Shown: positions 25,358-35,632 of the stretch, piece after piece
How the letters are laid out: each line of letters starts with the position of its first letter
Numbering within the stretch: position 1 is the first letter of the stretch
NCBI GenBank assembly: GCA_947259215.1
Contig: CAMYLJ010000010.1
Coordinates: 101,899-165,898, forward strand
DNA: 64,000 bases
From: an uncultured delta proteobacterium
GTDB taxonomy: Bacteria; Myxococcota_A; UBA9160; JAFDET01
Direction of reading: 5' to 3'
Notes under the pieces: model-generated
What the model saw: only the letters and a program-made list of their open reading frames with translations
What the model was told of the DNA's origin: nothing
The model's database searches: none
Translations under genes and position numbers: made by a program

Positions 25358-27907
25358 TCAGGAAGGCTCCTCGGGCGCAGCGTCGAAGGGCAGGTCGATC
25401 ACGAAGGTGGCGCCGCCTCCGGGCTGCGAGTCGACCCGGATGCTGCCGCCGTGTCGCTCCACGATACCGTGGGAGAGCGACAGCCCGAGGCCCGTGCCCT
25501 TGCCTACGTCCTTGGTGGTGAAGAAGGGCTCGAAGAGGCGGTTCTGGATCTCCGGCGGGATGCCCGGTCCGTCGTCGCAGAACTCGAGGCGCACGCCGCT
25601 GGGGGTCACGCCGGTGCGCACGCGGATGCTGCCGCCGCCCCCGCCGGAGTCCAGGGAGTCGCAGGCGTTCACCAGCAGGTTCATGAAGACCTGGTTCAGC
25701 TGGCCGGCGTAGCAGCGGACCTCCGGTAGCTCGCCGTACTCGCGCTCCACCTGGATCCCCTGCTTGAGGCGCGGCTCCATCAGCGACAAGGTGCGGTCGA
25801 TGGCCTCGTTCAGGTCGACCTGCTGCACTTCGGCCTGGTCGAGGCGTGAGAACGTGCGCAGGTCGGCCACGATCTGCTTCACCCGGTCCGTGCCCTCGCG
25901 GCTGCGGGAGAAGAGCTTCTCCAGGGCTTCGCGCATGCGCACCAGCTTGGGATCGTCGACCGGCGCCAGCTTGATCAGCTTCTCGGCGTAGCCCTCGATG
26001 AGCTGCAGGTTGGCGTGCACGAAGCCGATCGGGTTGTTCAGCTCGTGGGCCACGCCGGCCACCAGCTGGCCGAGCGAGACCATTTTCTCGTTCTGAACCA
26101 GCTGCGCCTGGGTGCGCTGGAGCTCCTCGGTGCGCTCCTCCACCCGCGCCTCCAGGGTCTCGTTCAGCTGGGCGATCTCGTCGAAGGCCTTGGCGTTCTC
26201 GATCGCGATCGAGCTCTGGTTGGCCAGGGTGCGTAGGAGCTGGCGGTCGTCATGGCTGAGGCGCTCGCCGGAGACCTTGCGCCCGACGGCGATCAGGCCG
26301 ATCAGGTCCACCCCGAAGAGCACGGGCACCAGGATCCCCACCTCCAGGGTGTCGAAGATCTCCTGGCAGGCGTCGCGCACCTCCGGGTCCGGCTCGTCGG
26401 TGAAGTCGCTGCGCGCCAGCTCGTCGCGGCGCATCCACAGCTGCTTCACGATCGGGTGGTCCCCCGGGATCCGCATCTCCAGATTCTCCTCGTCCCAGTC
26501 GCCCCGGGAGGCGGCCAGGGTGAGGGCGCGCTGGTCGTCGTCGAGGAGCAGCACGAACGCGCGCTCCACGCCCATGGTGTCGGTCAGCGCCACCAGGATG
26601 CGGTCCACCACCTCCTTGATGGAGAGCATCGAGACCATGGCGTCGGAGATCTCGCGCACCGCGTGGCGGTAGCGGGCGCGGTCGCGGTCGAAGGTGCGGT
26701 CCACCAGCGACTGGAGCCGGTTGCGGATCGGGTTGAAGATCAGGATGGCGAAGAAGACGAAGATCGAGGAGACCAACGGCGAGCGGGTGTCGACGCCCCA
26801 GCGCCAGCCCACGATGTCCGTGAACGCCACCGTGGCGGCGAACAGGCCCGTCACGCCCAGGGTCACCAGGCCGTAGATCACCGACGAACGCGCGGCCAGG
26901 CGGATGTCGAAGAGCTCGCGGCGCAGCACGCCGTAGGCGACGATCAGCGGAAAGACCACGAACCAGAGCAGCACCGGATACACGGGGAAGGACGCCCGGA
27001 ACAGGACCTGGGCCAGCAGGACGGCGATCACGGGCAGGAAGCCCAGGGCGAAGCCCAGCAGCACCACGTCGGCCCGCTGCGCCGTGGCCTCGTCGCGCAG
27101 GCGCAGGCGCCCGGTGGCGAGCATGGCGAAGCCGAGGAGCGCCGCCCCGATCGAGCAGAAGAACGCGAGGGCGCCGACCACGCCTGGCGGCACGCCGAGC
27201 GGCACCTCCAGCAGGGCGAAGAGCCCGATCATGGCCGCCGCGATCCAGGGCAGGAGCCGGATGCGCCGGTGGCGCACGATGACGGGCGGCTCCACCGGGA
27301 AGAGGGTGAAGAAGTGGAACGACGACGCGCCGATCAGGCCCAGGGTGAGCATGATCCGCTCGTACGCGGCGGGCTGCAGGTCGGACTCGGTGGAGGAGAA
27401 GAGCATCGCTGCCAGGAAGCAGCACAGCAGCAGGAAGGCCCACGACTCGTCGCGGTCCGGTCGCAGGCGCCACACCAGGAGGCCCACGACCAGGTACACC
27501 CCCCCGGCGAAGAGCATCGCCAGGTAGAGCGGGACCTCCACCACGTTGGGCGCGCCTGACGCATCCAGGGGCAGCAGGTCCACGTGCAGGTCGCTGCCGT
27601 CGTGGCGGTTGAAGACCCAGCGATTGGCGACGCCCGCCTCCAGGGTGTTCCGCCAGGAGAAACGGATGGCGGGGGTGCCGTCGATGCTCGTGATCCGCTG
27701 CCCGGCCGCGACGCCCGCGGCCTCGGCCGCGGGGCTCGCCCACTGGACGGTCATGACGCCGGCCAGGGCCGAGTAGCTGACCGGCGGCACCACGGCGGGC
27801 CGCAGCGCCACCTGCGCGCCGAGAGACAGGACGGCCGCGCTGAGTGCCCACGCGACCGCCAGCCAGGCGGTGATGCGGCGGAACCGCTGGGTCGCGCTCG
27901 GGTCCAA
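25358..27907 (-). CDS. Membrane sensor histidine kinase with PDZ-like, GAF and HisKA domains
   Basis: An 849-residue sensor. A TM (11-32) leads to a periplasmic PDZ-like segment (about 50-115, AAGVAAGQRITSIDGTPAI). About eight TMs follow (to about 392), then a GAF domain (about 430-570) and a coiled coil (575-608). The dimerisation helix carries the phospho-acceptor H621 (VAHELNNPIG), and the ATPase domain has DDGPGIPP and GTGLGLSLSHGIVERHGG. The TTG start at 27907 is supported by a GGAGGG ribosome site four bases upstream and a TACCCT -10-like box at 27931-27936; an ATG further up would overlap the divergent dehydrogenase gene. No response regulator is adjacent. Confidence 0.88.
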   Translation of the reverse strand: MDPSATQRFRRITAWLAVAWALSAAVLSLGAQVALRPAVVPPVSYSALAGVMTVQWASPAAEAAGVAAGQRITSIDGTPAIRFSWRNTLEAGVANRWVFNRHDGSDLHVDLLPLDASGAPNVVEVPLYLAMLFAGGVYLVVGLLVWRLRPDRDESWAFLLLCCFLAAMLFSSTESDLQPAAYERIMLTLGLIGASSFHFFTLFPVEPPVIVRHRRIRLLPWIAAAMIGLFALLEVPLGVPPGVVGALAFFCSIGAALLGFAMLATGRLRLRDEATAQRADVVLLGFALGFLPVIAVLLAQVLFRASFPVYPVLLWFVVFPLIVAYGVLRRELFDIRLAARSSVIYGLVTLGVTGLFAATVAFTDIVGWRWGVDTRSPLVSSIFVFFAILIFNPIRNRLQSLVDRTFDRDRARYRHAVREISDAMVSMLSIKEVVDRILVALTDTMGVERAFVLLLDDDQRALTLAASRGDWDEENLEMRIPGDHPIVKQLWMRRDELARSDFTDEPDPEVRDACQEIFDTLEVGILVPVLFGVDLIGLIAVGRKVSGERLSHDDRQLLRTLANQSSIAIENAKAFDEIAQLNETLEARVEERTEELQRTQAQLVQNEKMVSLGQLVAGVAHELNNPIGFVHANLQLIEGYAEKLIKLAPVDDPKLVRMREALEKLFSRSREGTDRVKQIVADLRTFSRLDQAEVQQVDLNEAIDRTLSLMEPRLKQGIQVEREYGELPEVRCYAGQLNQVFMNLLVNACDSLDSGGGGGSIRVRTGVTPSGVRLEFCDDGPGIPPEIQNRLFEPFFTTKDVGKGTGLGLSLSHGIVERHGGSIRVDSQPGGGATFVIDLPFDAAPEEPS

Positions 27908-28019
27908 CGAGCCCTCCGTGTCCCCGCGGGAGGGTAGCCGAGCTGCGGCGGGACTGGCAGCGGCCGCCTGCGGCGGCGAGACTCCGACCGCCGGCGGATC
28001 GCGAGCGAGGAGACAGGCG

Positions 28020-29267
28020 ATGATCGAGTGGAGCGAGCAGCACCAGATGATCCGCGACGTAGTCCAGCGGTTCATCCGGGAGGAGGTGGTCCCCCATCTG
28101 GAGGATCTCGAGCACGGGGACCTGCCCCCCTACGACATCCTGCGCAAGATGTTCGCCACCTTCGGCATGAGCGAGCTCGCGCGCCAGCGCTTCGACCGCC
28201 AGGTCGCCAAGGCCGAGCAGGCCGAGGCCGGCGAGATCCCGAAAGAGGAGGCCCGCAAGCGCGAGGGCGACGGCACGGGTGACGGCGCCGCCATGCAGCT
28301 CATCCCGATCATCGAGCTGTGCAGGTACTGCCCGGGCATGGTGACGGCCCTGGGCGTCTCGACCGGGCTGACCGGCGCCGCCGTGATGGGCAAGGGCACG
28401 GTCGCCCAGAAGAAGCGCTGGGGCCTCGACCTGCTGACCCTGGACAAGATCGGCGCCTGGGCCATCACGGAGCCGGGCTCCGGCTCCGACGCCTTCGGCG
28501 GCATGAAGTCGAGCGCCCGGCGCGAGGGCGACGAGTTCGTGCTGAACGGCAGCAAGACCTTCATCACCAACGGCCCCTACGCCGATACCATCGTCTTCAT
28601 CTGCAAGCTGGACGAGCCGGGCGTCGATTCCCGCGACCGCAAGATCCTGCACTTCGTGCTGGAGAAGGGCATGCCCGGACTCACCCAGAGCAAGCCGATG
28701 AAGAAGATGGGCCTGCACTCGTCGCCCACCGGCGAGCTCTTCCTCCAGGACGTGCGCGTCGGCATGGACCGGCTGCTGGGCGAGGAGAAGGCCCTCGAGA
28801 GCAAGGCGGGCGAGGGACGCCAGGCGTCCAAGGCCACCTTCCAGATGGAGCGCTCGGGCGTGGCCGCCATGGCGCTCGGGATCGTGGAGCGCTGTCTCGA
28901 GCTGTCCGTGAAGTACGCCAAGGAGCGCGTGCAGTGGGACCAGCCCATCGGCGAGTACCAGCTGATCCAGGAGAAGCTGGCGCGGATGGAGGTGGCGCGC
29001 ATGAACCTCCAGAACCTGGTGTTCCGCACCGTGGAGCTCTCGGCCCAGGGCAAGTCCATGAGCTTCGGCGAGGCCTCGGCCATGAAGCTCTACGCCGCGC
29101 GAGCGGCGGTGGAGGTGGCGATGGAGGCCGTGCAGGTCTACGGCGGCAACGGCTACATGGCCGAGTACCACGTGGAGCAGCTGGCCCGCGACGCCAAGGT
29201 GCTCCAGATCTACGCCGGCACCGACGAGATCCAGATCCGCGCGATCGCCCGGGACTTGTTGGCGTAG
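28020..29267 (+). CDS. Acyl-CoA dehydrogenase
   Basis: A 415-residue FAD enzyme that makes trans-2-enoyl-CoA. It has the expected N-terminal helical domain, AWAITEPGSGSDAFGG (FAD), the middle beta domain, VQVYGGNGYMAEY and LQIYAGTDEIQIRAIARDLL at the C-terminus. An insertion rich in Lys/Glu (AEQAEAGEIPKEEARKREGDG, about residues 61-90) in the N-terminal domain is longer than in short-chain enzymes. The catalytic Glu position is probably in the YAGTDE segment. The ATG follows GGAG by eight bases. It is divergent from the sensor kinase and belongs with the acyl-CoA chemistry of the first operon. Confidence 0.94.
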   Translation: MIEWSEQHQMIRDVVQRFIREEVVPHLEDLEHGDLPPYDILRKMFATFGMSELARQRFDRQVAKAEQAEAGEIPKEEARKREGDGTGDGAAMQLIPIIELCRYCPGMVTALGVSTGLTGAAVMGKGTVAQKKRWGLDLLTLDKIGAWAITEPGSGSDAFGGMKSSARREGDEFVLNGSKTFITNGPYADTIVFICKLDEPGVDSRDRKILHFVLEKGMPGLTQSKPMKKMGLHSSPTGELFLQDVRVGMDRLLGEEKALESKAGEGRQASKATFQMERSGVAAMALGIVERCLELSVKYAKERVQWDQPIGEYQLIQEKLARMEVARMNLQNLVFRTVELSAQGKSMSFGEASAMKLYAARAAVEVAMEAVQVYGGNGYMAEYHVEQLARDAKVLQIYAGTDEIQIRAIARDLLA

Positions 29268-29357
29268 GCAGGGCTCGTCGGGCCGCGGGCTGCTCGGGGT
29301 TCGCGAGGCTCAGCGGCTCTTCATCCTCAGCCCTCGCCGGGCTTGGCCCGGCGGCTC

Positions 29358-29555
29358 GGCCTTCGCTCGCCTGCGGCTCGCTGCGCGCGCCGCCTCGCGG
29401 CGCTTGCGGCCTCGACCTCCGGTGGCGTGTTCGCCCCTGAGTGCGGCAAGTGACGGTCTCTAGCCCTGACCGGGACCGAACGCGCTGTCGGAGGTGGGGG
29501 CTGCAAGCGCGGCGCCTTGCGCCGCGCGCGCAGCGAGCCGAAGGCGAGCGAAGCC
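29358..29555. repeat. Long imperfect inverted repeat at a convergent gene end
   Basis: Arms at 29358-29421 and 29489-29555 pair over most of their length with a 67-base centre. The first 33 bases differ by one mismatch and one indel; the rest has more differences, then ACCTCCG pairs again. The gap 29268-29641 between the dehydrogenase and the esterase stop has no gene I recognise. It could be a bidirectional terminator or a non-autonomous mobile element; no direct target duplication was found by eye. Confidence 0.6.
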
Positions 29556-29641
29556 CACGATAAATGAGAGCGCACGGGCAACGCGAACCCGGAGGCGCCC
29601 CGCGGCCAGACGGGCCCCGCCTCGCCCCGAGCCGCGTAGCC

Positions 29642-30568
29642 CTACGCCTTCAGCGCCCCCCGCAGCGCCGCCCCGGCCTGGCCCATCGCTTCCTTCGCCT
29701 TGTCCACGAAGTCCGCGAACGAGAAGAAGCCGTGGATCATGCCGTCGTAGCGGGTGCAGGTGACCTTCACGCCCGCGGCCTGGAGCGACTCGGCGTAGGC
29801 CTCGCCTTCGTCGCGCAGCGGGTCGTACTCGGCGGTGATGACGAGCGCAGGCGGCAGGCCGGCGAGATCGGCGCTGAGCGGGCGAACGTACGGGTCGCGG
29901 CGCCGGCTCTCGTCGGGGACGTACTGGTCCCAGAACCACATCATCACGTCGCGGGTCAGCAGGTAACCCTCGGCGTTCTCCAGGAAGGAAGGGCGTTCGA
30001 AGTCGCAGTCGATGACCGGGTAGACGAGTACCTGCTGGGCCACCTCGGGGCCGCTGCGGTCGCGCGCCATCAGGGCGGTGACCGCCGCCAGGTTGCCCCC
30101 GGCGCTGTCGCCCACCAGCGCGATCGGTCCCGGTCGCGCGCCCAGCTGCTCGGCGTGGTCCGAGACCCACTGCGCGGCGGCGTAGCAGTCCTCGGCGGCC
30201 GCCGGGAACGGGTTCTCCGGCGCCAGCCGGTAGTCGACGGAGACGACCGTGCAGCCCGAGGCGTTGGCCAGCTTGCGCGCGGCGCCGTCGTGGGTATCCA
30301 GGTTGCCGATCACCCAGCCGCCGCCGTGGAGGAAGACGACGGGCGGGCCCGCTGCGTCGGCGTCCGGCGCGTACACGCGCACGGGGACGTTCCCGGCAGG
30401 CCCCGGCGCGCTCCGTTCCTCCACCCGGGCCACCGGCTCGGCGGGGAAGGGCAGCTCGGTCGAGTTCTCGTAGAGCTTGCGCAGCTCGATCGGGGTGGTG
30501 CTGTGGACGTCGAGGAGCCCGCTGGGCAGGTTGTCGAGCACGAGCTTCGCCTGGGGATCGAGGGGCAC
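29642..30568 (-). CDS. HSL-family alpha/beta esterase
   Basis: A 308-residue hormone-sensitive-lipase-type esterase. It has the oxyanion motif HGGGWVIG (about residue 80), the nucleophile GDSAGG (about 152), a catalytic Asp in VITAEYDPLRDE and the His in YDGMIHGFFSF. Such enzymes cleave short- to medium-chain esters. The GTG start at 30568 gives the usual family N-terminus (MPLDPQAKLVLDNL). It ends beyond the inverted repeat and is divergent from the sigma factor gene. Confidence 0.93.
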   Translation of the reverse strand: MPLDPQAKLVLDNLPSGLLDVHSTTPIELRKLYENSTELPFPAEPVARVEERSAPGPAGNVPVRVYAPDADAAGPPVVFLHGGGWVIGNLDTHDGAARKLANASGCTVVSVDYRLAPENPFPAAAEDCYAAAQWVSDHAEQLGARPGPIALVGDSAGGNLAAVTALMARDRSGPEVAQQVLVYPVIDCDFERPSFLENAEGYLLTRDVMMWFWDQYVPDESRRRDPYVRPLSADLAGLPPALVITAEYDPLRDEGEAYAESLQAAGVKVTCTRYDGMIHGFFSFADFVDKAKEAMGQAGAALRGALKA

Positions 30569-30815
30569 GGTGCGCGAATCTCCATTGGAAGTGGGGGCAG
30601 GCGAGTATAGCGGCGCGTTCCTCCAGGCCCGGTTCGGGCGTGCCGATCCCCTGGGGAGGAACCTCCATCGGCGAAGCAGGCATCAAGGGCTCGGGCTTCG
30701 AGTTGGCTCGGGTAGTGGCGACGAGTCGGCGCGAATCCCCCACCAAGGTCGTGTTCGATGTGGAGCTGGACTAGACTCTCCACTGGACGCGACGGGATCG
30801 GGGGGTGTCGCCGCG

Positions 30816-31397
30816 TTGTCTCTTCGGACCGAGTCTCGTGAGCTTCTGCTGCCGCGCGTCGCCAAGGGCGATGCGGCGGCCGCGCGGTTGTGCGTCGAGC
30901 GCTGGGGCGACCGCCTCGGCGGTCTCGTGGCGCGATTCGGGCTCTCCGGCGAGGCTGCGGAACGCGCCCTGCGGGCCATCTTCTCGCAGCTCTGGGACAC
31001 CGCCCCGAGCTGGCGACCCCGGGACGGGCCCGAGTTCCTCTTCGCGGTGCGGCTGGCCCGTCGCTGGCTGCTGGACCACCGCGAAGCACCGCCTCCCGCG
31101 CCCGATGCGGCCGGCCTGGCCGGCGCTCGCGGGCCTGCGGCGCAGACGGACCTCTTCGGCGAATCCGCCCGCGTGATGCGCGCCGTGGGCGGCTTGGCCG
31201 CGCAGGAGCGCCTCGTGCTGGGGCTCTGCATCCTCCACGCGCAGACCTACGCGCGGATCGGTGAGCTGCTCGGCTGCGACGCCGACGAGGTGCGCACCGC
31301 CGCGCGGCGGGGGCTCCTGCGCGTGCGCGAGCGGCTGCACGCCGACGCGCCGGCGCGCCCGCCGTGGGAACGGCCCCCGGCCGAGGCGCGGCCGTGA
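30816..31397 (+). CDS. ECF-type RNA polymerase sigma factor
   Basis: This 193-residue protein reads as an extracytoplasmic-function sigma factor. Region 2 is seen in RLCVERWGDRLGGLVARFGLS and FLFAVRLARRWLLDHRE. Region 4 is seen in LAAQERLVLGLCILHAQTYARIGELLGCDADEVRTAARRGLLRVRERL, a helix-turn-helix. The start is uncertain; TTG at 30816 is the best local start, since no in-frame ATG or GTG lies close. Its stop overlaps the GTG of a membrane protein gene, the classical sigma/anti-sigma arrangement, and that gene overlaps a cupin gene. Confidence 0.72.
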   Translation: MSLRTESRELLLPRVAKGDAAAARLCVERWGDRLGGLVARFGLSGEAAERALRAIFSQLWDTAPSWRPRDGPEFLFAVRLARRWLLDHREAPPPAPDAAGLAGARGPAAQTDLFGESARVMRAVGGLAAQERLVLGLCILHAQTYARIGELLGCDADEVRTAARRGLLRVRERLHADAPARPPWERPPAEARP

Positions 31398-31840
31398 CGG
31401 CGTCGGCGCCCGATCTCCGCCGCGTCGTCGCCCTGCTGGCGGACCGCGCCCTCGAGGGCCTGGACCCGGGAGAGCAGCAGGAGCTGGACGGGTTGCTGGA
31501 GGCCTTCCCGGACCTCGACGCCGGCGTCCTCGACCGCACCGCGGCGCAGGTCGAGGTCGTCCTCTCGCGCTCCGGCTCGCGCCTGGCAGCCCCGGTGCGC
31601 CGGGTCCTGCTGGAGGACGTCGCGGCGCGCTTCGGCCGGCCGGTCGCCGCCCCGCCCGCTCGCGCCGAGCCGACCCCCACCCGGGTCGAGCCGGCACGGG
31701 GGCAGTCCGCACCGCCGGTCCGGCAGACGGCGCCCGCGCCCTCGCGCCCCTGGACCTGGTTCGGGCTCGCCGCTGCGGTCGGAGCGCTCGTGACCCTCGC
31801 CGTGCTCTGGCTCGCCGGACTGCTCTCCGGATCGGGATGA
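31394..31840 (+). CDS. Predicted anti-sigma factor, single-pass membrane protein
   Basis: A 148-residue protein with a soluble N-terminal helical part (LLADRALEGLDPGEQQELDGLLEAFPDLD, a pattern like anti-sigma domains of the RskA type), a Pro/Ala-rich linker (about 88-118), and one C-terminal TM (about 122-142). It lacks the His/Cys zinc motif of ZAS-type anti-sigma factors. It is translationally coupled to the sigma gene upstream (GTGA) and the cupin gene downstream (ATGA). The assignment rests mostly on this position. Confidence 0.6.
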   Translation: MTASAPDLRRVVALLADRALEGLDPGEQQELDGLLEAFPDLDAGVLDRTAAQVEVVLSRSGSRLAAPVRRVLLEDVAARFGRPVAAPPARAEPTPTRVEPARGQSAPPVRQTAPAPSRPWTWFGLAAAVGALVTLAVLWLAGLLSGSG

Positions 31841-32262
31841 ACGAGGCGGACACGCTGGTCGCCGCGTTGGGACTCGAGCCGCATCCCGAGGGCGGCGCCT
31901 ACTGCGAGACCTGGCGCCACGCGCCGGGCGGAGGCGGGCGCGGAGCCGGGACCGCGATCTACTACCTGCTGCGCGCGGGCGAGCGGTCGGCGTGGCATCG
32001 CGTCGACGCCACGGAGATCTGGCACTTCTATCGGGGCGCGCCGCTGGTCCTCGAGATCGCACCGGCCGGGGGCCCGCCGCAGCGCCAGACCCTGGGCCCG
32101 GACCTGGCGGCGGGGGAACGCCCGCAGCTCGTCGTGCCCGCCGACGCCTGGCAGAGCGCCCACAGCACCGGCGACTACACACTCGTGGGATGCACCGTCT
32201 CACCGGCGTTCGAGTTCGAGGGCTTCGAGCTGGCCCCGACGGGCTGGAGTCCCCCCGGCTGA
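31837..32262 (+). CDS. DUF985-type cupin protein
   Basis: A 141-residue single-domain cupin of the DUF985 group. It opens with LVAALGLEPHPEGGAYCETWR, then has TAIYYLLRAGERSAWHRVDATEIWHFYRG, VPADAWQSAH and LVGCTVSPAFEFEGFEL. The barrel has an intact His/Glu-like set (H in SAWHRV, E in TEIWHFY). Function in the family is unsettled; some structural relatives bind small molecules or sugars. Being third in a sigma/anti-sigma operon with overlapping codons makes a sensor or modifier role possible. Confidence 0.88.
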   Translation: MNEADTLVAALGLEPHPEGGAYCETWRHAPGGGGRGAGTAIYYLLRAGERSAWHRVDATEIWHFYRGAPLVLEIAPAGGPPQRQTLGPDLAAGERPQLVVPADAWQSAHSTGDYTLVGCTVSPAFEFEGFELAPTGWSPPG

Positions 32263-32282
32263 GGGCGCCGGGTGGCCTGGCG

Positions 32283-33329
<1,047 letters not shown>

Positions 33330-33419
33330 TCCGGACTCTCCCGTCGCTTCGTGGCCCGCATCGGCCAGTCGCGGCCGGCACTTGAGCCTCCCGGTTGCGC
33401 CCTGGAGTACCCTCGCTGC

Positions 33420-34532
33420 ATGTCGACGGGCGCGAGCGGTCCGGACGAGACCTACACGGGGGTCGTGGCCCGCCTCGGCGGCGCCATCCTGGACGCCCTC
33501 GGCGGCCTGGACGAGGCCCAGCGCCGGCTGCACCCGCCGGAGCTGCCCGCCCTGCGGGAGCGGCTGGCCCCGCTGGCCGAGCGCCTCGACGCGGCCCGCG
33601 AGGCCTTCGCCGAGGCGGCGGTGCCCGCCGGCCTCGAGCCGTTCCAGCGCCAGCTCCTGGAGGGGGCGGAGCATGCGAGCGCCGCGGCGCGCATGTTCGT
33701 CGCCGCGGCCGACCCGGCTTCCGGCGTGGCCCGGGTGCTGGGAAGCCTGCGCCTCCACTGCCGCGCCCAGGAGTCGCTCTACCCACTGCGCCAGGCGCTG
33801 GCGCCCCTGGGTCGCTACTTCGCCGAGGCGTCCTGGCACGAACGGCTCGCCGAGCTCGACCCGGAGCCCGTGGCGGGCGTGGGCGTGGGGATCCACGTCG
33901 CCGGCGACCCGGAGCGGCCGGACGCCCGCGGTGGCTTCCATCTCTACGTTCCGGAGCGCTACGACCCGCGTGTGGCCTGGCCGCTGGTGGTGGCGCTCCA
34001 CGGCGGCTTCGGGCACGGGCGCGACTTCCTGTGGACCTGGCTCCGGGAGGCGCGCTCCCGCGGCGTGCTGCTGCTGGCGCCGACCTCCCGCGGAACCACC
34101 TGGTCGCTCCAGGGACCCGACGTCGACGAGCCCGCCCTGCGGTCCATGATCGAGTACGTCGCGGAGCGCTGGAACGTCGCTGCGGACCGCGTGCTCCTCA
34201 CCGGGCTCTCGGACGGCGGCACCTACAGCCTGTTGGCCGGGCTGGCGGAGGCCGCGCCCTACACGCATCTGGCGTGCATCTCCGGCGTTCTCCACCCGGA
34301 CAACGCGGCGAACGGCAACCTCGGGCGCGCTGCGGGCCGGCCCGTCTACCTGGCCCACGGGGCCCTCGACTGGATGTTTCCCGTCGGAGTGGCGCGCGCG
34401 GCGCAGGCCGCGCTGACCGAGGCGGGCGCCGACGTCCGCTATCGCGAGATCGCCGACCTCTCCCACACCTATCCCCGGGAAGAGAACGCGCGCATCCTGG
34501 CCTGGTTCGCGCCCGAGCCTTCCGCGGCGTGA
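33420..34532 (+). CDS. Phospholipase/carboxylesterase-like protein
   Basis: This 370-residue protein has an N-terminal helical extension (about 1-135) of unknown role and a C-terminal alpha/beta hydrolase. The fold starts at FHLYVPERYDPRVAWPLVVALHGGFGHGRDFLW, with nucleophile motif GLSDGG near residue 263, an Asp in HGALDWMFP, and His in DLSHTYPRE. A TACCCT -10-like box lies six bases before the ATG and no ribosome site is seen, so the message may be leaderless. The next gene (peptidase) starts on its stop codon (GTGA). Confidence 0.85.
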   Translation: MSTGASGPDETYTGVVARLGGAILDALGGLDEAQRRLHPPELPALRERLAPLAERLDAAREAFAEAAVPAGLEPFQRQLLEGAEHASAAARMFVAAADPASGVARVLGSLRLHCRAQESLYPLRQALAPLGRYFAEASWHERLAELDPEPVAGVGVGIHVAGDPERPDARGGFHLYVPERYDPRVAWPLVVALHGGFGHGRDFLWTWLREARSRGVLLLAPTSRGTTWSLQGPDVDEPALRSMIEYVAERWNVAADRVLLTGLSDGGTYSLLAGLAEAAPYTHLACISGVLHPDNAANGNLGRAAGRPVYLAHGALDWMFPVGVARAAQAALTEAGADVRYREIADLSHTYPREENARILAWFAPEPSAA

Positions 34533-35602
34533 ACGTGTCCGGCCTCCTCGCTGGCTGCCTGCGGCGGGTGGTGCCGGACCTGTCCCGGAGCGCGTATCCC
34601 TCGCCCGAGCAGGCCCGGCGCGAGGTGGCCGAGCTGGTGGAGCGGCATCCCGAACGGGCGCGGCTGGAGCGGATCGGCACGTCGCGCGAGGGGCGATCCG
34701 TGGATGCGCTCTGCCTCTCGGCGGGGAGTGCGGACGGCCGGCCGCGACTGCTGGTGACGGCGCACATCCACGCCTGCGAGTTCGTCGGCAGCTACGTGGC
34801 CCGGGTGCTCGTCCGGCACCTGCTCGAGGCGTACGGGCGCGATGCCGTGGCGACCCGGGTGCTCGACGAGGCCGCGGTCTGGGTCGCGCCCCAGCTGAAC
34901 CCGGACGGCGCCGAGCGGGTGTGGCGCAAGCGGGGCGTGTCGGGGCTCGCTTGGGCGCGATTCACCGCCTCCGGCGTCGACCCGAACCGCAACTTCCCCT
35001 TCGTCGAGGCCCCCCACGGACCCCGCGCCTGGAACAGCGCTCGCGCGAAGCCCGGCTCGGCCTGGTACCGCGGTCCGGAGCCGCTTTCGGAGCCGGAGTG
35101 CGCTGCGCTGGCACGCCTCGCGCGTCGGGAGCGTTTCTGCGGTGCGCTGAACTTCCACTCGTTCGGCGGCGTCGTCTACATGCCCGAGCCGCTCGGCCCC
35201 GACGCCGAGCGCGTGCGCGAGGCCCTGGCCGCGTTCCAGGGGCCCTTCCAGGCCCAGCAGCGCCACCTGCGCTATCGGCCGGTGCCCGAGCGTCGCGCCG
35301 CCATCGTGGCCCAGCTCGACGCCTTCCTGCTCTACGGCCTCGGTACGCCGAGCGTCACCGTCGAGGTGAGCCGGCCCGGGGCGCACCTGCTCCAGCCCTG
35401 GCACGCAGCCAACCTCTTCTGGTGGGCGAACCCGCCGGACCCGGAGCGCTGGGCGGCCAACGACGTGCCGGCTGCCGCCGTCGCCCTGGACGAGCTGCGG
35501 ACCCGCACCGGAGGCGCCCCCCTCACCCCAGCCCACCCCGAGCTGGCAGACGCCATCCCCGACGCCTCACCGCCGCCGGAGCGGCCCCCCGAGCTGCGGT
35601 AG
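34529..35602 (+). CDS. M14-family zinc carboxypeptidase-like protein
   Basis: A 357-residue protein with M14 metallocarboxypeptidase features: zinc motif HIHACEF (HxxE, about residue 78), NPDGAERV, DPNRNFPF (substrate-binding Arg/Asn), LNFHSFGG (third zinc His) and the catalytic Glu region VTVEVSRPG. No signal peptide is clear with this GTG start (a second GTG, two codons on, is equally possible), though the N-terminus could be a weak one. It is coupled to the esterase gene upstream. The substrate may be a peptide or a gamma-linked amide. Confidence 0.87.
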   Translation: MNVSGLLAGCLRRVVPDLSRSAYPSPEQARREVAELVERHPERARLERIGTSREGRSVDALCLSAGSADGRPRLLVTAHIHACEFVGSYVARVLVRHLLEAYGRDAVATRVLDEAAVWVAPQLNPDGAERVWRKRGVSGLAWARFTASGVDPNRNFPFVEAPHGPRAWNSARAKPGSAWYRGPEPLSEPECAALARLARRERFCGALNFHSFGGVVYMPEPLGPDAERVREALAAFQGPFQAQQRHLRYRPVPERRAAIVAQLDAFLLYGLGTPSVTVEVSRPGAHLLQPWHAANLFWWANPPDPERWAANDVPAAAVALDELRTRTGGAPLTPAHPELADAIPDASPPPERPPELR

Positions 35603-35632
35603 ACTCCGCCGGTCGAACCGTCCGGAGGCTCC

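Noticed and set aside
27908..28075. ATG at 28075 as histidine kinase start
   Set aside because: It would overlap the divergent dehydrogenase gene and adds low-complexity sequence; the TTG at 27907 has a ribosome site.
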